This document shows, in pieces, positions 10,025-19,546 of a DNA stretch of 38,260 nt. Source of the stretch: an uncultured Candidatus Pelagibacter sp. (GTDB taxonomy: Bacteria; Pseudomonadota; Alphaproteobacteria; Pelagibacterales; Pelagibacteraceae); contig CAJQRS010000050.1 in assembly GCA_905612375.1 (NCBI GenBank), forward strand, positions 1 through 38,260, in the 5' to 3' direction. Numbering within the stretch: the stretch's first letter is position 1; every line of letters starts with the position of its first letter. Below the pieces are notes generated by a model. It was not told the origin of the DNA and did not search any database. It was given only the letters and a program-made list of their open reading frames with translations. A program made the position numbers and the translations under genes.

Positions 10025-10501
10025 ATTTAAAAAATTTTGGGCAGCCGAAACTTCACATGCACCAGCATCTTCTTCTTCTTGTAATTTAATTACTTTAAGA
10101 TTCTCTATTAACATTGTGTATCTATTTGATCTTACACCTAAGCCTCGGGCACTTTTATCAACATCGGCACCTATTGCTTTCGTAAAACTCAAAAATGGAT
10201 CTGCCATCATTAAAACTTTATCTCCAACATTTTGGCTTTTACCCCAAGCTTCCATTACAAATGGATCATTTACTGAGATACAGACTATTAAATCTACACC
10301 TTTTGCTTGGTATTTATCATGGCTATCAACGTATCCAGGTAAATGTTTAGCTGAACAAACCGAAGTATAAGCACCTGGTAAACCAAATAAAACAAGTTTC
10401 TTATTCTTAAAGAATTCTAAAGTATTTTTTTTAACTGGGCTTCCATTTTCCATAATAAAAAACTCAGAATTAGGTATGTTGTCATTTTCTTTTAATTTCA
10501 T
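10016..10501 (-). CDS. Peroxiredoxin (Prx5/AhpE-like, redoxin domain)
   Basis: LFGLPGAYTSVCSAKHLPGYV active site and SVNDPFVMEAWG. Confidence 0.93.
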   Translation of the reverse strand: MKLKENDNIPNSEFFIMENGSPVKKNTLEFFKNKKLVLFGLPGAYTSVCSAKHLPGYVDSHDKYQAKGVDLIVCISVNDPFVMEAWGKSQNVGDKVLMMADPFLSFTKAIGADVDKSARGLGVRSNRYTMLIENLKVIKLQEEEDAGACEVSAAQNFLNLV

Positions 10502-11877
10502 TGTATTTTTTCCTTAATATATTGTTTAGTTTTACTTAGATTGTTCGCAATAATATCGTAGTTTTCTTTTTCATCCATCACATACTTTAATTCTTCAGGT
10601 AAGCTTGGTCTAGTACCAATTGATTTATCTATAGCCTCTGGAAACTTACATGGGTGTGCTGTTGCTAAAACAATATTGTTACCCTCTATATTAACTTTTT
10701 TTAAAGCTCCAAAACCTATGGCACTATGAGGATCTAATACAATGTTATGCATAGTGTGAACTTCTTTAATAATGTTCAAAACCTCATTCTCATTTATGCT
10801 TGCTGATAAAAAGTCTTTATCAATTTTTTTCATCTTATCTTCTGGGATAATATATTTACCCTCTTCTTTAATTCCACTCATAACTTTTTGTGTTTCATGA
10901 TCATCAAAGTCATTCAAATCATAAATTAATCTTTCAAAATTACTCGCAATTTGAATATCCATACTTGGTGAATTTGTTTCTAAAACTGCTTCTGCTTCAT
11001 ATTTTCCACTAGAAATTGCTCTGTGTAAAATATCATTCTGATTTGTTGCAACGATAAGTTTATTGATTGGTAAACCCATTTTTTTGGATAGGTACCCAGC
11101 ATACACATCACCAAAATTTCCCGTAGGTACTGAAAAGTTAATTGGCCTATCATCTTTAACCTGAAAATATGTATAAAAATAATAGACTGATTGTGCAATA
11201 ATTCTTGCCCAATTTATCGAGTTAACTCCAGACATATTAATTGAGTTAGAAAACTCTTTATCTGCAAACATTGATTTAACTAAGTTTTGACAATCATCAA
11301 AGTTGCCTTCTATTGCTACATTAAAGACATTTTTTTCTTTAACAGTCGACATTAGTTTTCTTTGAACTAATGAAACTTTGTTGTGTGGGTGGAGAACAAA
11401 TATATTCATATTCTTTTTCCCTTTAATCGCATCTATTGCTGCAGCACCTGTGTCTCCAGATGTTGCAACGATAACGTTTATATTTTTATTAGTTTTTTTT
11501 AAATAATATTCATAGAAATTTCCAAGCAATTGCATTGCTATATCTTTAAAAGCAAGTGTGGGGCCATGGAATAACTCTAGAAGCGTCACATCACCTACTT
11601 TAATTAAATCTACTGTGTTATCTTTTCTGAATACTGAATATGATTTATCAACAATATCTGATAATTCATTTTTTGACATAAAGTCTCCAATAAAAGGATA
11701 AATTATTTTTTTTGCTAAGTTTTGATAGCTTAAACTACTTAAGGATTTAAGTTCTCCTGTACTGTATTTTTTTATTTCACTTGGAATAAATAGACCACCA
11801 TCATCAGCTAGTCCCTTGATGAAAACTTCCTCAAAACTGTATTCTTTTGAGTTATCTCTAGTACTTATGTATTTCAT
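10498..11877 (-). CDS. thrC: Threonine synthase
   Basis: MKYISTRDNSKEYSFEEVFIKGLADDGGLFIP, LELFHGPTLAFKDIAMQLLG, VATSGDTGAAAIDA. Confidence 0.97.
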   Translation of the reverse strand: MKYISTRDNSKEYSFEEVFIKGLADDGGLFIPSEIKKYSTGELKSLSSLSYQNLAKKIIYPFIGDFMSKNELSDIVDKSYSVFRKDNTVDLIKVGDVTLLELFHGPTLAFKDIAMQLLGNFYEYYLKKTNKNINVIVATSGDTGAAAIDAIKGKKNMNIFVLHPHNKVSLVQRKLMSTVKEKNVFNVAIEGNFDDCQNLVKSMFADKEFSNSINMSGVNSINWARIIAQSVYYFYTYFQVKDDRPINFSVPTGNFGDVYAGYLSKKMGLPINKLIVATNQNDILHRAISSGKYEAEAVLETNSPSMDIQIASNFERLIYDLNDFDDHETQKVMSGIKEEGKYIIPEDKMKKIDKDFLSASINENEVLNIIKEVHTMHNIVLDPHSAIGFGALKKVNIEGNNIVLATAHPCKFPEAIDKSIGTRPSLPEELKYVMDEKENYDIIANNLSKTKQYIKEKIQ

Positions 11878-12048
11878 GTAATAATTTTTTTCTAAAATAA
11901 AAATATATTAATTGTGAAAAAATGACTAATAAAAATGAACTTACAAATACAAACTAGTTAAGAATATAATTGTACATAATGACTTATTATCTTTTAACTT
12001 AATGATTTATTATATACCATTTATTAACAAAGATATAGGGGGGGTAAA

Positions 12049-12294
12049 TTGAGTATAATTGGACTGATTACAATGTATCTAATTATTCAGTTAGTGGTAT
12101 TTTTTTCTATATTACCAATAGATGTTAATCGAAAAAGAAAATTTTTAATCCCAGCAAATGAGGTTGGAGCACCTGAAAATCCTAAAATTCTTAAAAAGGC
12201 TTTTTATTCCATTGGTATTACAACTATTATTTTCACAATAATTTGCTTATTGATAAAATATGAATATTTAGATTTAAGAAATATAATTAGTTAA
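12049..12294 (+). CDS. DUF1467 family small membrane protein
   Basis: 81 aa with two TM segments and the pattern FFSILPIDVNRKRKFLIPANEVGAPENPKILKKA, resembling alphaproteobacterial DUF1467. TTG start after a G-rich SD. Confidence 0.75.
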   Translation: MSIIGLITMYLIIQLVVFFSILPIDVNRKRKFLIPANEVGAPENPKILKKAFYSIGITTIIFTIICLLIKYEYLDLRNIIS

Positions 12295-12315
12295 AACAAT
12301 ACTCTGTCACAATAT

Positions 12316-13215
12316 TTAAATTAAGCTATCCATTAAAAATAATACAAATATTAAAAATAAATATAAAATTGAATAACCAAAGACTTTTTTGGCTTTCTTC
12401 AAGTCAAATTTATTTTTTTTATATTGATATAAATCAAAACAAATAAAATTATAATAAATTGTAAGGATTAATGCTGGTAACAAGTAGATTAAACCTGAAA
12501 AATTAATCCAATATGGGAAAATAATAACAGGTAACATTAATAAAGAGTAAATTAGAATGTATACCTTTGTTTTTTCTATACCATCGGTTAAAGGTAGCAT
12601 TGGAATTTTTGCTTTTTTATAATCATCAGCTTTATATAGGCTCAAAGCCCAAAAGTGTGATGGCGTCCAAAAAAAAATTATTAAAAATAAACTTAGTGGC
12701 TCTAAACTAATTGTATTAGTGGCTATAGTCCATCCTATAACTGGCGGTAATGCTCCTGCAGCTCCACCTATGACAATGTTTTGAGGCGTTTTTCTTTTTA
12801 ACCATATTGTGTAAATAAAAAGATAAAAAAATATTGTAAAAAATAACAAAGATGCTGATAAAAAATTTGTGAAATAATTTAATGCTCCAACTGAAATAAC
12901 TGACAACGATATGCCAAATGTAAGAGCTTGTTTTCTGTTAATTTTACCAGTTGGAATTGGTCTCAAACATGTTCTTGTCATGAGTGCATCTAAGTCTGAT
13001 TCGTACCACATATTTAAACATCCAGCAGCTCCTGCACCTAGGGCAACTAAAGTTATACCTATCATAGCATCAATAGTGCTTATATTCGAATTAGAGGTTA
13101 AAAGACCGACTGCACATGTAAATATAACAAGAGACATAACTCTTGGCTTCATTAGCAAATATAAAGATTTAATATAAATATTTATATTTAGTGGAGCAGT
13201 TTTTTTTATAATCAT
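12316..13215 (-). CDS. ctaB: Protoheme IX farnesyltransferase (heme O synthase, CtaB)
   Basis: UbiA-fold protein with NMWYESDLDALMTRTCLRPIPTGKI and TPSHFWALSLYKADDYKKAKIPMLP. Confidence 0.96.
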   Translation of the reverse strand: MIIKKTAPLNINIYIKSLYLLMKPRVMSLVIFTCAVGLLTSNSNISTIDAMIGITLVALGAGAAGCLNMWYESDLDALMTRTCLRPIPTGKINRKQALTFGISLSVISVGALNYFTNFLSASLLFFTIFFYLFIYTIWLKRKTPQNIVIGGAAGALPPVIGWTIATNTISLEPLSLFLIIFFWTPSHFWALSLYKADDYKKAKIPMLPLTDGIEKTKVYILIYSLLMLPVIIFPYWINFSGLIYLLPALILTIYYNFICFDLYQYKKNKFDLKKAKKVFGYSILYLFLIFVLFLMDSLI

Positions 13216-13237
13216 ATTGGATAAATCTATTCTACAC

Positions 13238-13501
13238 TTAATCTATATTTATTAAAATAAATATAAGTGATAACACCATTCCAATAATTAAAATATGATT
13301 ACCTAAATCAAAAAATCCAACTTGCTTATTTTTTTTATCAATAAATCTTCTGCTGAGAGGCAAATTGTCATACGGATTAATTTTAATTGACGCACTCTTT
13401 TCTTTTTGAGCTTCTATTCTTAATTGAGTGCCAAACCATGTTGCATAAATAAAAAGTACAAAAAATATTAACACTCCAGCAAGTACAGTATAACCCGTCA
13501 T
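13238..13501 (-). CDS. Small two-TM membrane protein encoded downstream of oxidase cluster A
   Basis: MTGYTVLAGVLIFFVLFIYATWFGTQLRIEAQ...HILIIGMVLSLIFILINID. ATG at 13501 chosen over the track start at 13606, which overlaps the upstream gene by ~100 bp. Confidence 0.7.
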   Translation of the reverse strand: MTGYTVLAGVLIFFVLFIYATWFGTQLRIEAQKEKSASIKINPYDNLPLSRRFIDKKNKQVGFFDLGNHILIIGMVLSLIFILINID

Positions 13502-13506
13502 ATAAA

Positions 13507-13845
13507 TTACCCTCCTATAAAAAAATATAATAATCTTGTAAAAACAGTGTATTTTGCTTCTGCCGCCATGAGTATAATAAAACCAGCTATTGCTGTCATT
13601 GGCCACAAAAGAACATTAACTAAGGCATATCGCTCCCAATATAGATGCATAAAGAAAGCCATTATTAAACCGGCTTTAAGAAACATAAATATTAAGATTA
13701 AAGTCCACCTTAAAAACCCTTGAAATGCAAACCAGTCAACCATGTAAGAGAAAAAACTAAGCACAAATAATAACCCCCAAATCCACAGATAAATTCCTAT
13801 CTTGTGTGTTGAAGTAGACTGTTCTTTGTTTTGTATCTCATCCAT
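13507..13845 (-). CDS. Cytochrome c oxidase subunit IV, prokaryotic type (cluster A)
   Basis: Three TM segments with LKAGLIMAFFMHLYWER, characteristic of bacterial COX IV/CyoD-like proteins; between COX III and a small ORF. Confidence 0.85.
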   Translation of the reverse strand: MDEIQNKEQSTSTHKIGIYLWIWGLLFVLSFFSYMVDWFAFQGFLRWTLILIFMFLKAGLIMAFFMHLYWERYALVNVLLWPMTAIAGFIILMAAEAKYTVFTRLLYFFIGG

Positions 13846-13853
13846 AGTTTATT

Positions 13854-14558
13854 TTACCATAAGTAAAAAAAAGCAAATATAAATACCCATACCAAATCTA
13901 CAAAATGCCAATAGAGACCTAAAATTTCTATTGCAACATAATCTGATTTCATAGTCGTAAAAAAACCCCTTTTACCATTATCAAAATCACCTCTAAAAAC
14001 TTTTCTTGCATAAATAAATAGAAATATCACCCCAATCGATACATGTGTTCCATGAAAACCTGTGATCATAAAAAAGAAAGATCCAAATTGTTTAGCTCCA
14101 AATGGATTTTCCCATGGTCTAACACCTTCGTGTATTAATTTTGACCATTCGAATATCTGCATACCAACAAAAGTAAGGCCACCTATGGCTGTAGCTAATA
14201 TCAGCCAACCACACATTTTTCTATTTTTTTCATATCCATATTTAACTGCAAGTGCCATGGTTCCACTGCTTGTGATTAAAACAAATGTCATAATTGCAAT
14301 TAATAACAATGGAACAGGTACCCCACCTACATGTAAGGAGAAAACCTCACTTGTATTTGGCCAATCCACCACAGTAGACGTTCTTCCTTTCATGTATGAA
14401 ATTAAAAAACAGCTAAATATAAAAGTGTCACTTAATAAAAAAATCCACATCATAACTTTACCCCACTGAACACCTTTAAACGCAGTTTGATCTGACCCCA
14501 TATCATGGGACATGCCCTTAAAACCTCCAGGTAAATTGTTTAATGAATTATCTGACAT
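13854..14558 (-). CDS. Heme-copper oxidase subunit III (cluster A)
   Basis: GFHGTHVSIGVIFL and GLYWHFVDLVWVFIFAFFYLW motifs. Confidence 0.93.
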   Translation of the reverse strand: MSDNSLNNLPGGFKGMSHDMGSDQTAFKGVQWGKVMMWIFLLSDTFIFSCFLISYMKGRTSTVVDWPNTSEVFSLHVGGVPVPLLLIAIMTFVLITSSGTMALAVKYGYEKNRKMCGWLILATAIGGLTFVGMQIFEWSKLIHEGVRPWENPFGAKQFGSFFFMITGFHGTHVSIGVIFLFIYARKVFRGDFDNGKRGFFTTMKSDYVAIEILGLYWHFVDLVWVFIFAFFYLW

Positions 14559-14567
14559 ATAAATTGA

Positions 14568-16409
14568 TTATGTTTTTTCAACCTCCGCACTTATAACTTC
14601 ACTTGGTGGGGTTGTTTGAGTTATATAATCTTCTTTTGCTCCTGGTACATTAAAGTCATAAGGCCATCTATGAATAACTGGTAATTTTTCTCCCCAATTA
14701 CCATGAGCCGGGGGCACTTCTGGAGTTAACCACTCTAAAGAATTTGCTTTCCAGGGATTTTTCCCAGCTGGCTTTCCAATACTCAAACTTGATACTATAT
14801 TATAAATAAATATAAGCTGTGAGAAACCAACAATTAAAGCAGCCAAAGTTATAAATTCATTCAACCCTGTCGCAGAGGCTACATAAGGACTATCATACAT
14901 TTCAAAATACCTTCTTGGTACTCCAATAAAACCAAGATAGTGCATGGGAAAATAAATAGAATAAGCTCCTAAAAAAGTGAACCAGAAGTGCCACTTACCT
15001 AATTTTTCACTTAACATTCTTCCTGTAACTAAAGGAAACCAATGATAAACAGCTCCCATAATTACCATAAGCGGGGCAATACCCATCACCATATGAAAGT
15101 GTGCTATCACAAAATAAGTATCAGATAGTGGAATATCTACAGCAACGTTACCTAAAAAAATTCCAGTAATTCCCCCATTTACAAAGGTAACAATAAAGCC
15201 TAAACAAAAAAGCATCACAGTGTTCATTCTTATATTGGCTCGAAATAGTGTTATTATCCAGTTATAAACTTTTAATGCAGTTGGCACTGCAATAATGAGT
15301 GTAGTTGTTGCAAAGAAAAACCCAAACCATGGATTCATTCCACTAACATACATGTGATGAGCCCAAACAAAGAAACTTAAGCCACCAATACCAACAATAG
15401 CCCAAACCATCATTCTATATCCAAAAATATTTTTTCTAGCATGAACAGATATTAAATCTGAAACTATTCCAAAAGCAGGAAGAGCAACAATATAAACTTC
15501 AGGGTGGCCAAAAAACCAAAACAAATGCTGGAAGAGAACAGGACTTCCTCCTCCATAATCTAATACTTCTCCTGCTTGGACAATTGTTGGCATAAAGAAG
15601 CTAGTTTCAAGCATCTTATCTAAAGTCATCATAATACAACTAACCAGTAGTGCTGGAAATGCTAACATCGCTAAAGCAGTTGCTGTAAAAATTCCCCATA
15701 TTGTTAGGGGCATTCTCATTAAAGTCATTCCTCTAGTACGAGCTTGTAAAATTGTAATTATGTAATTTAATCCACCCATAGTAAATCCAATTACAAATAA
15801 AGATAAAGAAACAAGCATCAAAATAATTCCCATGTTTGAACCTGGGGTTCCTGGTAAAATTGCTTGAGGAGGATAGAGTGTCCACCCTGCTCCTGTTGGT
15901 CCACCTGGAACAAAAAAACTAGCCATCAAAACACAAACTGCAATAAAGAACATCCAAAAACTAACCATATTTACATATGGAAAAACCATATCTCTCGCAC
16001 CAACCATCAATGGAATTAAATAATTTCCAAAGCCTCCCAAAAATAATGCTGTTAAAAAATAAACTACCATTATCATTCCATGCATAGTTACAAACTGATA
16101 ATAGTGTTCAGCAGTAATGAATGGAACCAGATCTGGATAACCTAGCTGTAAACGCATTAACCATGAAAGTACTAAACCAACAATTCCTGTAAACACTGCA
16201 GTAAGAAAATATTGTACTCCAATAATTTTTGCATCCTGACAAAAAATCCACTTAGTAATAAAGCTATGACCATGATATAGATCTTGTTCTGGGAGCTCCG
16301 CAGGTCTTACGTAATCAATATCTTTTGATGGAGTGCCAGAAGTGCCAGATATGGTGTCTGAAGACTGTGCTTCAAGAGGTACATTTTTCTGGTTATATTC
16401 GTCTGACAT
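14568..16409 (-). CDS. Cytochrome c oxidase subunit I, second (alternative) A-type paralogue (cluster A)
   Basis: Heme/CuB motifs [53 protein letters not shown]. Confidence 0.96.
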   Translation of the reverse strand: MSDEYNQKNVPLEAQSSDTISGTSGTPSKDIDYVRPAELPEQDLYHGHSFITKWIFCQDAKIIGVQYFLTAVFTGIVGLVLSWLMRLQLGYPDLVPFITAEHYYQFVTMHGMIMVVYFLTALFLGGFGNYLIPLMVGARDMVFPYVNMVSFWMFFIAVCVLMASFFVPGGPTGAGWTLYPPQAILPGTPGSNMGIILMLVSLSLFVIGFTMGGLNYIITILQARTRGMTLMRMPLTIWGIFTATALAMLAFPALLVSCIMMTLDKMLETSFFMPTIVQAGEVLDYGGGSPVLFQHLFWFFGHPEVYIVALPAFGIVSDLISVHARKNIFGYRMMVWAIVGIGGLSFFVWAHHMYVSGMNPWFGFFFATTTLIIAVPTALKVYNWIITLFRANIRMNTVMLFCLGFIVTFVNGGITGIFLGNVAVDIPLSDTYFVIAHFHMVMGIAPLMVIMGAVYHWFPLVTGRMLSEKLGKWHFWFTFLGAYSIYFPMHYLGFIGVPRRYFEMYDSPYVASATGLNEFITLAALIVGFSQLIFIYNIVSSLSIGKPAGKNPWKANSLEWLTPEVPPAHGNWGEKLPVIHRWPYDFNVPGAKEDYITQTTPPSEVISAEVEKT

Positions 16410-16427
16410 ATTTCTCCTTTACATTAT

Positions 16428-17270
16428 TTAATCATTATTTTTAACAATGAGAATTTTTTTTAATTTATTATTTTCTTGCTTAGCAATTAAATCAGAAAAA
16501 GTTTCTTGTTCATTAATCCAACTTTTATAATTATCTTCACTTTCAACTATAACTTTTGCTCTCATAGCATAATGGCCCACTCCACAGTATTCAGCACATA
16601 AAACTTCATACTCCCCTATTTTGTTTGGCTCAAACCAATAATAAGTAATTATCCCAGGTATAGCATCCATTTTTGCCCTAAATTGTGGAACATAATAATT
16701 GTGTAAGACATCTAATGATCTTAATAAAATTTTTACGGGTCTATTTGTTTTTAAATGAAGCACGTCGTCTTCAATTAAAATATCATCTTTTCCATTTGGG
16801 TCATCCAGGTTTATTCCAAAAGGATTGTTGTCACTAATTTTTGCTACATGAGCAGTGCCTAATATTCCATCTTCACCTGGTAATCTATACTGCCATCCCC
16901 ATTGCCAAGCATTCACTTCAACTTGCAGTGCATTTTTGGGGGTATTAATATAATTATTATAAACAATAAGTCCTGGTGCCAAAAGAGCAATAACTCCTAC
17001 GGTTGTTGCAATAGTTAATATTTTTTCTAGCTTATGATCCTCTGGTTTGTATTCAACTTTACGGCCTTCTTTATAAGAAAACTTAAAGACGCAATACACC
17101 ATGAACAAACAAACTAAAATAAATACTCCTCCACCAATCCAAAAAGTTAAATTAATTGTATCATCCATTGCTCCCCAATTTGAAGCTATGTCAGTCCACC
17201 ACCATGGAGTAAAAATGTGGAACAAAACTGAACCAATAATTACCCCTAAAAATATAATTCCCGGGTGCAT
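16428..17270 (-). CDS. Cytochrome c oxidase subunit II (cluster A)
   Basis: Two N-terminal TM segments, VNAWQWGWQYRLP, and a CuA site CAEYCGVGHYAM. Confidence 0.95.
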   Translation of the reverse strand: MHPGIIFLGVIIGSVLFHIFTPWWWTDIASNWGAMDDTINLTFWIGGGVFILVCLFMVYCVFKFSYKEGRKVEYKPEDHKLEKILTIATTVGVIALLAPGLIVYNNYINTPKNALQVEVNAWQWGWQYRLPGEDGILGTAHVAKISDNNPFGINLDDPNGKDDILIEDDVLHLKTNRPVKILLRSLDVLHNYYVPQFRAKMDAIPGIITYYWFEPNKIGEYEVLCAEYCGVGHYAMRAKVIVESEDNYKSWINEQETFSDLIAKQENNKLKKILIVKNND

Positions 17271-17372
17271 ATTTGTCTCTCTCCGTAGATAAGAGTAATT
17301 GAAATCAAATACAGAATCTATAGAAAAATATATTAATAAATGAGCAAATAAGGCCTTATAATGAGTTAAATT

Positions 17373-17564
17373 ATGTTTGGAAAATTAGGTATTTATATAA
17401 CTATACTTGTTTTGGTATTTCTTTTTTACCTTGTAATTGCATTAGGTGCGGGGGTTTTTTCAAAGAGAAAAAAAAAACCAGAGGTAAAAAAATACATAAG
17501 ATCTGTAAATATTTTATTAGTTTTTATAATTATTGTTGGAACTTTTTTAATGCTGTTTCTTTAA
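17373..17564 (+). CDS. Hypothetical 63 aa two-TM membrane protein
   Basis: MFGKLGIYITILVLVFLFYLVIALGAGVFSKRKKKPEVKKYIRSVNILLVFIIIVGTFLMLFL: two hydrophobic segments around a basic loop, sited between oxidase genes. Confidence 0.55.
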   Translation: MFGKLGIYITILVLVFLFYLVIALGAGVFSKRKKKPEVKKYIRSVNILLVFIIIVGTFLMLFL

Positions 17565-17569
17565 AATAT

Positions 17570-18250
17570 TTAACTGAGTAACGCTTGGCACCAAGCAATA
17601 ACAGTATCATTAAAGACATACATAATTAAAAAAAATACAATCCAAACAATTAATAAAAAAGTCCAATAAAGAGACAAGGCATCAATGCTTTTTTCTTCTT
17701 TTATAGTATCTTCTTTACTTATTTTATTAACTTTAGAAAAAACTTTTCCCCAAAAAAATAGTCCTCCTAAAAGATGTAGCCCATGAAGTGCTGTAAAAAT
17801 ATAAAAGGATGAAAAATAATTATTTGTAGAAACATAATTTCCACTTTTCATTAATTGAAACCAAAAAAATATTTGTCCAAATAAAAATAAATAACTTAAA
17901 AAACCAACTATAAGTAAATTAATTTTAACCTTATCAAAATTATTTTTTTTAAGATCATTTGTAATTTTATTAAAGAAATAAGTTACAGCTAATAGAACTA
18001 AAGTATTTAACCATAATAAATTTGGTTTTAGCAAGTATCCAGTATCTTGGCTTACAGGAATACTATAAAGATAACCAGTAACAACCAAAGTAAATAGAAC
18101 AGTACTTACTCCAAAAATAACTATGACAGCTGATGTCTGCAATGATATGTCAAAAGTTTTACCTTCGTGATAATTGTCACTTATGATCTGTTCTTTTTCC
18201 CAAGGTTTATCAGCAAGCGTGCCAAAAACTTTTTTTAAAAATTTAGACAT
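17570..18250 (-). CDS. Divergent heme-copper oxidase subunit III-like protein
   Basis: FTALHGLHLLGGLFFWGKV matches the COX III HGxH region; the C-terminal LYWTFLLIVWIVFFLIMYV aligns with YWHFVDxVWxFLF. Confidence 0.85.
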   Translation of the reverse strand: MSKFLKKVFGTLADKPWEKEQIISDNYHEGKTFDISLQTSAVIVIFGVSTVLFTLVVTGYLYSIPVSQDTGYLLKPNLLWLNTLVLLAVTYFFNKITNDLKKNNFDKVKINLLIVGFLSYLFLFGQIFFWFQLMKSGNYVSTNNYFSSFYIFTALHGLHLLGGLFFWGKVFSKVNKISKEDTIKEEKSIDALSLYWTFLLIVWIVFFLIMYVFNDTVIAWCQALLS

Positions 18251-18283
18251 AATTCTAATATATATTATAATAACTATTAAATT

Positions 18284-18871
18284 ATGAAATTAAAGACCTC
18301 AATAACTATTCTAGGAGGGTGTTTATTAATTTTTCTATTTATTATGCTTCCAATTGTATTTTCGATACAAGAAAAGAAAGATAATATAGTTTCATCATAT
18401 TTTGGCTCATCTTTTATTTTAAAAGATGTAAACAATAAACCTATAACAGAAAATTCTTTTCAAGGCCCGTTAACTGCAATTTTTTTTGGATTTACAAATT
18501 GTCCCGATATATGTCCGATGACACTATCTAATCTAGATCAGGTTTTAGAAAAACTAAATAATGATGAGAGGGAAAGATTTAAAGTATATTTTATTAGTAT
18601 TGATCCTGAAATAGATAGTCCTGAAGTTATGAGAGATTATTTAGATGGATTTAAAAATAAAATTTATGGAATAACTGGAGATTCTCAAAAAATATTTTCA
18701 CTTTCAAAATCATGGGGAGTGTTAAGTGAAAAAATTTTTAAGACTGATGGTGGTTATTTAATCAATCATAGTTCTTCTATACTTTTATTAAATAAGGGAA
18801 AGTATATTGACAGAATTAGTCATCATGAGAAATTAGATGATATATACAAAGTAATTAAAAAATATTTATAG
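18284..18871 (+). CDS. Sco1/SenC copper chaperone for cytochrome c oxidase
   Basis: FFGFTNCPDICPMTLSNL (CxxxC), FISIDPEIDSPEVMRDYLDGF, and the distal His in YLINHSSSILLL. Confidence 0.96.
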   Translation: MKLKTSITILGGCLLIFLFIMLPIVFSIQEKKDNIVSSYFGSSFILKDVNNKPITENSFQGPLTAIFFGFTNCPDICPMTLSNLDQVLEKLNNDERERFKVYFISIDPEIDSPEVMRDYLDGFKNKIYGITGDSQKIFSLSKSWGVLSEKIFKTDGGYLINHSSSILLLNKGKYIDRISHHEKLDDIYKVIKKYL

Positions 18872-18882
18872 ACTTAAAATAT

Positions 18883-19536
18883 TTAGTAATTTTTTCTTCT
18901 AAAATATAAATAAAAAACAAGGATGGAAAAAGCTAATGAAAACCAAGTAATTGAATACTTTTTATGATTATTTGAAATTTTTGCAGTAATAGTTTTTACT
19001 TTGGGCATGTCTAGGTTGCTATCAAGATAGATAACAAATGGTGAAAAATTTTTTCCCATATATTGATAAATATCTTTTCTATTTAAAGTAAACCAGTAAT
19101 TATCTTGAATATTATTTTCTGGTTTAAATCTATTTGCTTTTAATTGCTTCTTCAGTGTTCCAGTAATATTTGGTGAAGCTAAAATATTAATTTTATTATT
19201 TTCTTTTTCATTAAAGGGAATCCATCCTCTATTTAATAAAAAGTTTTTATTCTCAATGATTATTGGGCTAACAATATCAAATCCTGGCTGTCCTTTTTCA
19301 TTTAGATTATATAGATAAATCTGTTTATCAAAATCTATAGTTCCAGTAGTTTTTATTCTCAAATAGTTTATGGGAATGTGGTCTAATAGATTTACTGGTT
19401 CATTTTTTAATGAATTTTCTATTTGATTTATTAATTCTAGCTTCCAATTTAATCTAATTAATTGCCAGCTTCCTAGAGCAACAAATGTTGAAATAAAAAG
19501 AAATACAAAAATTGAAAATATAAATTTATGTCTCAA
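18883..19536 (-). CDS. SURF1 family oxidase assembly protein
   Basis: FVALGSWQLIRLNWKLELI and FLLNRGWIPFNEKE motifs with terminal TM segments. Confidence 0.93.
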   Translation of the reverse strand: MRHKFIFSIFVFLFISTFVALGSWQLIRLNWKLELINQIENSLKNEPVNLLDHIPINYLRIKTTGTIDFDKQIYLYNLNEKGQPGFDIVSPIIIENKNFLLNRGWIPFNEKENNKINILASPNITGTLKKQLKANRFKPENNIQDNYWFTLNRKDIYQYMGKNFSPFVIYLDSNLDMPKVKTITAKISNNHKKYSITWFSLAFSILVFYLYFRRKNY

Positions 19537-19546
19537 AGGTTAAAAC

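Noticed and set aside
11878-12048. Possible small RNA in the 171-bp gap upstream of thrC
   Set aside because: AT-rich with no stable stem or recognised RNA family motif; most likely divergent promoters.
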